Shown here one piece after another: positions 56,695 through 64,000 of a stretch of 64,000 nt of DNA (positions are counted from its first letter, which is position 1; each line of letters begins with the position of its first letter). The translations under genes were made by a program, and so were the position numbers. Source of the stretch: Saturnia japonica (lineage: Eukaryota > Arthropoda > Insecta > Lepidoptera > Saturniidae); assembly GCA_033032175.1 (NCBI GenBank), contig CM065307.1, positions 1,240,001 through 1,304,000 of the forward strand, given 5' to 3'. The notes under the pieces are model-generated. The model did not search any database and was not told where the DNA came from. It saw nothing but the letters and a program-made list of their open reading frames with translations.

Positions 56695-56985
56695 TGTGGT
56701 GGGTCCATTATTTATCTTGTAGTCGTTTTTATTTTATATTCATTAACTTACGTTATTTGATCCTACTGTATAATATTTATGGTATTTTGTGTTTCGTTAT
56801 TTTTGGTTTGTATTCGCCTGAGATTTCACAAAAGTCTCTATGAAAAGTTCTAACAATAGATCAATTATTTTGTTAGTAGATTAATTCTATCAAATGAAAT
56901 AATTGGTTACTTCATAATGGCAACAATAACCTTTATGAAGATAGAATGGATGCCGAAAAATAAAGAATACGAATATAAGACTTCT
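56695..56985 (+). repeat. Dispersed repeat R-E, copy 4
   Basis: Diverged copy: TTTGTGGTGGGTCC, GTATTTTGTGTTTCGTTATT, AAAAGTTCTAACAATAG, AATGGCAACAATAACCTTTA. Confidence 0.5.
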
Positions 56986-57532
56986 TATTTCACAAGTTTC
57001 AAAATAGGCTTACTACTAAAAAGAACAAGTGCAAATAAAATTTTAAATAAATAGATATAACAATTAAACTGCCTTCGTTTGGCTCTTTGATGAAAACATT
57101 GAATTTCGAATCGATTCACTAAAGTTCTATGTAACAAGCGAATGGTTCTCGCCGAGCCGTTTGATCCGAATGCCCACATCTCATATATCCGCACGAAGGC
57201 ACAATATTTCACACAACAGCTGGTTCATTACACATACAACTACTACATGATAAGTAATCCTAAAAATGTCCTTCAAACAATTGAATTTAATATATATTTA
57301 CAGCTACTGAACTTGCAGTAGACATTACCGTACCTGCACTGCTTAAAATAGAGTTTAAATGTGTATGGGTTTCACGGTTTGCCATTATTTCCTAAGCGCA
57401 GTTTTATTAAAAGTTTTAATGGACCTGTCAAATATGACGGTAGCGTTATCTCGTATTACAAAATTTGATTAAATCATATTTTGTTCAAACAACTCTCATT
57501 CATGGTTTCCTACAATAACATTTCTATAGAAA
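56986..57532. other. Non-coding stretch
   Basis: AT-rich. The minus frame 56985-57212 is unrecognised. Confidence 0.4.
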
Positions 57533-57990
57533 TCTATACAGTTAACACTATTGAAGTGTCTGTTTGTAAAGACAAAATAACAGTTTCTTACTAAATTCAC
57601 ATGAAAGTTTAATATGGTACTTATAACAAAAATAATAAAGTTTAAAATTGTCATCTGCCTGTCTGTCTTTTTGTTCTGGCTAGTCTCCGAAAGGGTTAGA
57701 CCAATTTCGACGGGACTTTCAGTGGCATAAAGCTGATCCTATTATGAGTAATTTAGATTACTTTGATTTTAGGGTCCTTAAATGGCTTACGCTGAGTAAA
57801 ACATAAGAGATACATAAAATTAATGTATGACATAATTGTAGACCTTAAAAAGCAACAGCAACGTCTATCTTCTAAGGATTACCCACAAAAAGCATTTTTT
57901 CTTTAAAATAACCGGGAGCAAGAGTTAAAATCGGGTAGCACGATTCGCGCGAGTGCCCGATCTATGACATTCTGTAATTCACGCAAGCGA
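57533..57990 (+). mobile_element. Hel-B copy, 3' end lost
   Basis: A|TCTATACAGTTAACACTATT start, GAAGTGTCTGTTTGTAAAG, AAATGGCTTACGCTGAGTAA, CATTCTGTAATTCACGCAAG. The terminal CTAG is gone. Confidence 0.7.
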
Positions 57991-58540
57991 TATGGTTTAA
58001 TTACTTTGTTATTAGTTTAAAAGTCCTTTAAATAAAATGGTAATTGTAATAAGCATAAAAATAGTATAAACGAGATGACTTTCAATAAATTTCTGTAGAA
58101 AAATACTTACTTATACGTTTTACTTTTCTTTGGTAAATACATTGTAATTTATAATCGAACGATTGTTTTCTTGTCTCGGTTCAAACTCGACAATACGAAC
58201 AAAAATATTAAACTATCTGTAATAACTGCTCTTTGGACCGGCCAATGTTACGTGTTGGAAATGGTAATTGCCGCTTTGTGAGCCTTTCGTTCATATAACA
58301 CAGAATATTATTTCAAAAGGTTTAACGGGTTTCATACAGATATATGTGTGAAATAATTTTAGATCATAATTCAACTCAGTGTTAATTCTTGACTGCCGAG
58401 AAAGAAGGATCTACCGACGACCGCTGTCGTGATGCGAGTTCATAGCTGTACTTTAGCTGATTTCAAAATCGTTCACTATAAAGTGTTTTTACCATCTGTA
58501 TTGTAGTCACGTTTCAAAGGAGAACAAGAGTGTGAAGCAA
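57991..58540. other. Non-coding stretch
   Basis: No gene recognised. Confidence 0.45.
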
Positions 58541-58841
58541 TGACAGCTCAGTTGGTAGCGTGTACGGATTCTGTGTCGATTGACCTGAGTTCGAATCCCT
58601 ACAATGAGCCTCAGCGCCCGGTGAAGGAAAGCATCGTGATAAAACCATAACATTGCGGTAGGACTTTTTCTAACCCTCAAGATTAAAATCTATCGCCTAA
58701 AATCAATAGCAGTGTTTTGGCAGCTGGACTTGAGAGCCAGTTCTTCACTAAGGTTACCATGATACCATCTTGAGCAACATCGTCACTCTAGATCAGGTGA
58801 GATTGTGGCCACATCGCTAAAACTATAAAGATAAAAAAAAA
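58541..58841 (+). mobile_element. tRNA-derived SINE (S2), best copy
   Basis: Head TGACAGCTCAGTTGGTAGCG is A-box-like, and GAGTTCGAATCC at about 58590 is a good B box, so the head derives from a tRNA. The body has CGTGATAAAACCAT, GGCAGCTGGACTTGAGAGCC and CATCGCTAAAACTATAAAG, with an A-rich tail. It is not a functional tRNA gene: the acceptor stem does not close and a long body follows. Fragments are at 3985, 9785 and 48600. Confidence 0.78.
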
Positions 58842-59214
58842 TGTTTCTTTGTAATTTTCTCATGTGTTATTTTTAAATGTTCGGTTTATAATATTTTTAG
58901 TTGAATCACTCTTAGTTGAGAAGTTTAATTAGGATTGGATCAAGGGTCTCTCTGACGGCAAAGGAATAGTGTTCAAAGCATCAATTGACAGATTGTTCTG
59001 TAGCTAGGCGTGCCTAACCCGAAGGCGTATCGTTTGCCAGTGGAACGTATCAAAGGCCTGTTGCCTTGCCTCTTAGACTGTTCGTAAACCGACCGAACTT
59101 TACAATGCGGGACAAAATATTGTATAATTCAATACTTTAAATGGATTATTTCAATTTTTTACCGACTTCAGCAAAAGACTGAATTAATAACTGGTTACTC
59201 AATTTGAATGTCTA
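58842..59214. other. Unrecognised segment
   Basis: A less AT-rich patch at 58970-59116 carries a 47-codon open stretch on the minus strand with no ATG (contains RSTGKRYAFGLGTPSY), ending in TGA at 58973-58975. Not recognised. Confidence 0.3.
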
Positions 59215-59415
59215 TATTCTTTATAGATGTTCAGCAATAACTTCTTTATTTATGAACCGATTTGGATGATACTTGTTTGTTGGATAGGGGATATCTCAAG
59301 ACTGGTTCCATTTTAATTTCATTGGAACTGGATTTTCAAATTCGAAGATACACCAGCGAACTCTTAAAAATCATTGAAGTTAGTTTTCTTTTGTATTAAA
59401 AATTGTCTTGTGAAA
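59215..59415 (+). repeat. Dispersed repeat R-H, copy 2
   Basis: See 30433-30615: same order of landmarks, about 180 bp shared. Confidence 0.62.
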
Positions 59416-59499
59416 TTTTTATTAAAATACAAAAATAACCTATTATCATTTTATTGTTATTATTAAATTTATCTAAAATGTTGTATTGCTAGATTTCAA

Positions 59500-59625
59500 T
59501 TATTTTATAATATGGTAAATTTAGCAGGCGCCTGTAATATATTCACATATCTGAATTAGACTTAACATAAATAATGTGTATAAAACGCGCCGTTGGCGCT
59601 GTCTTAATAAATAAATGATTCTTGC
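59500..59625 (+). repeat. Dispersed repeat R-G, copy 1
   Basis: GGCGCCTGTAATATATTCAC, ATATCTGAATTAGACTTA and TAAAACGCGCCGTTGGCGCT, ending AATAAATAAATG. An inverted copy is at 60960-61090. The TAAA-type tail suggests a retroposon. Confidence 0.6.
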
Positions 59626-60959
59626 AAAAATATTACGTCATGTAATAATAAGATTCTATTAAAAAAAGGGTCTCAGAACTTTGGACACACACACGTAATC
59701 ATCTATTATGTATAACCATTAAATATTTGATAAGTTTTTATTACATTTGCCGTTTTATCGTATTATTTAGTGCCATAAGATTTTTGGTTCCAATTTTGCT
59801 TTTCTTTGTAACAAATATGCACACAAATTGTATGTGTAAATTAAAGTTGATAAGTCTGCATAAATATGTATCTTCAAATAATATTTGCACTGAGAAAGCA
59901 TACTTAGAGAAAAATAAAGGCAGTTCATAATAATACTTAAAAATGTCAATAAAATTATTCTAACTATTCTTCCTTAAATATTCGGGAAAATTCAGTAATC
60001 CGCTATTAACTTTGGCCACAACTGCACTCAAACCAAGCGTCCCACACTCAAGGCTGTCAAATGCAGCCCGTAAGCCTATTTTGGGAAGTGCAATTTCTTT
60101 TAGTCACCCTAGAGTATTATTTGGGTCGTAAATTTTACGTATGAACCAAGTTAGAGTGGCATTTAAATTTTTAGAAACGTGAGAGTAAACATTAAAAGAT
60201 ATAATATACTTTTTTTAATTATTCTCGACAAAATGATGTTAGGACGGTACAGTTCTAAAAACAACATTGACCATCGAGAGGTGGATTCAATTTTGGTTCT
60301 ATCTAATTTTGCTTCGAAACAAATGGTATTTTGGCTAAAATATTCTATGAAACGAAATTCTGCGAAACGGAATGGAAATCTTGCGGTAGGAGTTGACTTT
60401 TAGAAATCGCCGCGTAAGTAAAAGCGTTATGGTACTTTTTCTCTCTTTTTGTTTGAGCATCTGAGCATTGTGCGTGGCCGGTTGTATAATACTATTTCAG
60501 GCAGCTGCGAAATTGTAAAACTTTTCACTTTGGCGGCCTCACGAAATTCAATGATTTAAAAGTTACTTTGTGTGGTTTATATAATTAAAATATATATTAA
60601 AATGATTTTTATATGGTATTTTACTTGTTTAATTTCTTGTAAGTTAGTTCCTGATGGTCGTCCGACTGCACAGTTGTTTTTCTCAATATCTAAGATTTGA
60701 TTAACAAAAGACTATTTCACATTTTCGTCAAACAAACAACAATAATACAGCGGTTGTTTAGTGAAAGGAAACCGGATGCGGAATTGCGGGCGATTTAATT
60801 TCAGGTTGATCCGGACGAGTATATCGCAAATCAAGCTCGCCTATCCGCCTATATTCCGTTAATTTATAGTTTATTTTGGTCAAATTTCAAATACACGTCT
60901 CGTAATTATAGAGTTTATTTGAAAGTGTTATTAACACAGTACCTCTAATTAAAATTATT
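59626..60959. other. Non-coding stretch
   Basis: No gene recognised. The 74-codon frame at 60179-60403 has no family that I know. A CpG-bearing patch lies at 60770-60860. Confidence 0.4.
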
Positions 60960-61090
60960 TATTTATTAAAGAAGCGCCAATAGCGCGTTTATTATACTTG
61001 AGCCATTTTTACAATTCATTGTAAGTCTAATACAGATATGCGAACCTATCATAGGCGCCCACTACATTGATGAAATAAAATAATGTAAGT
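60960..61090 (-). repeat. Dispersed repeat R-G, copy 2
   Basis: Inverted relative to 59500-59625: GAAGCGCCAATAGCGCG, TAAGTCTAATACAGATATG and ATCATAGGCGCCCAC on the plus strand. Confidence 0.6.
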
Positions 61091-61164
61091 TAAGTACAAA
61101 TAAGTTATTACAACGTATGAAAAACTACTACTAATAAAAAATAACAGTTTAAATAATAATTATT

Positions 61165-61420
61165 AATAACATTATAAAACCAGTCTTGGTGTATGGATTT
61201 GAGTGCTGGGCAACGAAAGAGACGGATAAAAGAAAATTACAAGTAGCAGAGTTTATAACTGGAAGAGTGTTAAATATGAAGCCTATCTGATAAAGGAGTA
61301 GAGAAAGACCGAAGAAAATGTAGATGGATTGTGTAAGTAATGATATATTGTGTATAAAGTTATGAATACTGAAATGACAGCTGATAAAGAAGAGTGGACC
61401 ACACACCTTTCCACTCTTTT
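61165..61420 (+). pseudogene. RTE-type LINE reverse-transcriptase remnant
   Basis: IKPVLVYGFECWATKETDKR then KLQVAE match the familiar PVLLYGSECW..K..D...L.V.E block near the end of RTE-clade ORF2. Beyond it the frame is deleted and shifted, but RPKK, MDCVSND and EMTADKEEW echo the usual GRPKKRW.DC...D and TADR..W ending in the right order. A short, multiply broken fragment. Confidence 0.72.
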
Positions 61421-61470
61421 GTTTTGGACGTTTTTCTAAACTCCAGAGAATAATTGTATTTCACATGATG

Positions 61471-61735
61471 ACATACATACATACATGCCATCACGCCTGT
61501 ATCCCCGAAGGGATAGGCAGAGGTGTACTAATGTACACCCACAGCTTGCCGTATATGTTTTTAGGTCCCCCGTAATAGGAGTCGAGCCAATTGTCATTAA
61601 TCGGGCACAAGCCCAAGCTCCGAGCTGCTACTGAGAATTTCATAGAAAAACCCAATAACACTTTGCTCGACCTGGGAATCGAACCCAAGACCTCGATTAT
61701 AGCAGTCGAACTAACGATCACTAGGCTAATGAGGC
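61471..61735 (-). mobile_element. tRNA-derived SINE (S1), copy 3
   Basis: Inverted. It starts at 61735 with GCCTCATTAGCCTAGTGAT, has the B box GGTTCGATTCCCAGGTCGAG (read on the minus strand) and ends in an ACAT/ATGT tetranucleotide tail at 61471-61484. The 115-codon minus frame over it is incidental. Confidence 0.88.
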
Positions 61736-63867
61736 AGTTGGTGGCACATGATGACAATTGTCTGATAGTAGATATGATGTTTTGACGGTTGCCGTTGTCA
61801 TGATAACATGTAAGCCTAACACAGCGAAACATTGACAATAGTAGTACAATAACTGATTGCTTCGTTCAATCGTACTGAAGCGAGTCATTATTTAAGAAAT
61901 TTTAATATGTACACTCTGGTTTTATCATAGATTTACTTATAAATTGGCAATTGGTTGATTAAGACGAGATCAAAAACGAAATATAGTAGTGATCGTATTA
62001 TTTTGTTTATTTTCTTTGTTATACGATTTATATCCAAATACAATGAAATACGCCTACTAAACATTAAAGTACTCTTAAAATCTTAGATTTTGCAAAAACG
62101 AGCGGGAGTTGTTTTGGTCACGATTTACATGGGCTGATAGTACATGCGAAAATGGTCTCGTATTCGTATTTCGTTCTTCCACAAGCATATATTCGTGTTG
62201 CTGATCCACATAATATTAATTTAGTGCGTATCATGTTTTAACCTTATTACTCTCATGCTTCTGTTGACACTTCATTCGGTTCGAATTCAAGAACGAGCCT
62301 GCTGAAACTTTACGACAATTGTAGGGAATGTTCTAAGGCTTACCTTGCCAAATACCAACCTTAAGATATAATATTTGTAACAGGTGCTCTTCTAGGCCTT
62401 TTTCGTTTCTAAGCTTAGTCTAACGATTTTTGGCCATGTTGCCTCTAAAAATCAAATGAGATAAATCAAGTGATTTCAAAAGAGTAATAAAACCCGTATA
62501 ATATTAGTAGAAATCTTAATTTGTACTCATTTTTTTTTTAAATGAATAAGTAATGAAATGATGCGTTGCCACGAAATTAATTATTTTTTCTCGTATTGCA
62601 TATCATATTAAGAATATGGGAGAGGGGGGATAGTTATTAATAAACTGATTGATCATGTTTATGTTCGTTCGTCTCTTAGCATAATTACATAGTGCGTTGT
62701 CATACTAAACGCGTGATGGCAGAAAGTATTTGAAAAGAAATTCACAAGGCGTAATGATGGGCAAAGTAAAACCCAAAAACAGTCATATTAAACTGTTTAT
62801 TTAAATAATTGTTAATATTTAAAGTGTGAAATTAATCTTAGACTGTTTTATTAATCTTCAAAAAAAAATTTAACGGAGTTTATTATTTGCGACTGCATAA
62901 ATAATATTCGTTAATTCTAAAGCTGTTTTAGATTCTAAGGTATCTTTAATATGATTACCTAGATTTAGTAAACAATTATCAGAGAAACTTAAAATTGAGC
63001 AAAAAAATAAAATAAATTCATAGTTCATTAGTGATTGAACAAATAGTTATTAACTTTGGCACCTTTGCCTTGGTTGCCTTTTCGAGTGCCCTCTGATTTT
63101 ACGACAAATCTCGGTAAAGCAGTTAAGGCCTTTGAGGCTAACATCATTAGCCAGATAAAAAAGCTGTCTTAGGTGACTGAGACAATAATATTAATCAACA
63201 TTGAAATTTTTACGTTACTAAATTAAGCATTGGAATGACTTGTTATATTAGCTTATATTTTAAATCATTATCATTGGTTATTGATCACTATATTACCAGA
63301 AACATTCCATTTGAGTTGCCACGAAACCTTATAACAAAAAATTTTAAAGACAAAATTTGAAAATTAGTAAATACTGCGAAGCTAGGCTTAAAACATTGAC
63401 ATTGGCAATTGCTTTTATGGCGTCAAAACAAGATGAAGAATAAAGAATTTGACAATCATTACTTAAAACGAAACCAACAATGCAATAGTTAACGTGAAGA
63501 AGCGTTATAAGTTAATCGATCACATACACAACCCTTGTTGACTTCACTAATAACCTCATCCATTAAGGTGTTCTGATACTTCGCCATTAGAGTAAGCGGT
63601 TAAATGCTTTTGCACAAACATTGTCTTGATATCAACTTCATAGCTATTTAGGCTTAGGCAAAATCAACTCTAACGCCTCACAACGGTAAATCAAATTTAA
63701 TTGGGACAGAGATAGCATATCTGTGTAAAAGTAAAGATATTTACTGAATATCCTGATTAGTTATATATAGGAAGATATCTATAATCAAGCATTTAGATGT
63801 AAAAAACGAATATAAATATTGTTTCAGATTACGTATTACAAGTTAATAAATGAAGAAACTATTTTAT
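61736..63867. other. Long AT-rich non-coding stretch
   Basis: No gene or repeat recognised. Confidence 0.45.
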
Positions 63868-64000
63868 TGAATTTATACCTTAAAAGGCACTTAAGTATAT
63901 TAAAAAAAAAATACTACCAGTTCGATAACTGCAACTAGTAAACTTGATAGGGTTTCTCAATTATTTTTTCGTACTTTTTACACTAGGGCCCGATTTTATC
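63868..64000 (-). mobile_element. Jockey/CR1-like LINE tail, copy 4 (cut by window end)
   Basis: Diverged inverted copy of the 3' UTR: TTGAATTTATACCTTAAAAG then GCACTTAAGT, and CAGTTCGAT...GATAGGGTTTCTC correspond to the end of the family at 38187 read backwards. It continues past the window. Confidence 0.5.

Noticed and set aside
58541..58610. A tRNA gene (A and B boxes)
   Set aside because: The boxes are good, but the cloverleaf does not close and a long SINE body with tail follows, with fragments elsewhere in the window.
61491..61838. A 115-codon minus-strand protein
   Set aside because: It is a translation through SINE-S1; a similar frame (SSKVLFGFSVKFSVAARSL) appears in the copy at 15885.

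Overview
The window is AT-rich eukaryotic DNA, almost certainly from an insect and most likely a lepidopteran. The evidence is the repeat content: mariner transposons, several TC...CTAG Helitron-like families, tRNA-derived SINEs ending in ACAT/ATGT runs, and 3' tails of insect LINEs (Jockey/CR1-like, R1-like, RTE-like and an endonuclease-type element). The Lepidoptera call rests on my familiarity with these repeats, not on a host gene. I recognise no complete host protein-coding gene, tRNA gene, rRNA gene or CRISPR array. The window reads as an intergenic or large-intron stretch dominated by mobile DNA.

Layout. 0-3.3 kb: a mariner DD34D element (1473-2738) followed by a Helitron-like copy. 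3.3-9 kb: AT-rich DNA with decayed repeats and a 192-bp MITE (7149-7340). 9.3-9.6 kb: an exon-like open stretch after a good splice acceptor. 10-19 kb: several Hel-B copies, a Hel-A copy, an endonuclease-type LINE tail (13978-14590), a tRNA-SINE, a TATA-containing promoter-like site with a 30-codon ORF (16248-16470) and two other candidate short ORFs. 19.4-21.2 kb: a 5'-truncated R1-like LINE with RNase H. 23-30 kb: LINE tails and four Helitron-like insertions. 30.7-32.1 kb: an almost intact DD41D mariner-type transposon with perfect 32-bp terminal inverted repeats. 33-39 kb: more Helitron-like copies and a LINE tail with an exact 120-bp tandem duplication. 39-64 kb: long stretches of anonymous AT-rich DNA with scattered SINEs, LINE tails, a second MITE copy and a stem-loop at 43.2 kb.

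The genes do not form a pathway. The only recognisable proteins are transposon proteins, all broken: two DDE transposases, an R1-like reverse transcriptase/RNase H, an endonuclease domain and three LINE C-termini. The DD41D element is the youngest-looking, with one nonsense codon and perfect ends. The most striking structural theme is that at least four sequence-unrelated repeat families share the same termini and target (TC...CTAG between A and T), which argues that Helitron rolling-circle transposition has shaped much of the region. The best candidates for undescribed host biology are the exon-like ORF at 9347-9567, the promoter plus microORF at 16248-16470, the possible small membrane protein at 17735-18025, and short ORFs at 341-493 and 18728-18874. 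All of these are tentative.
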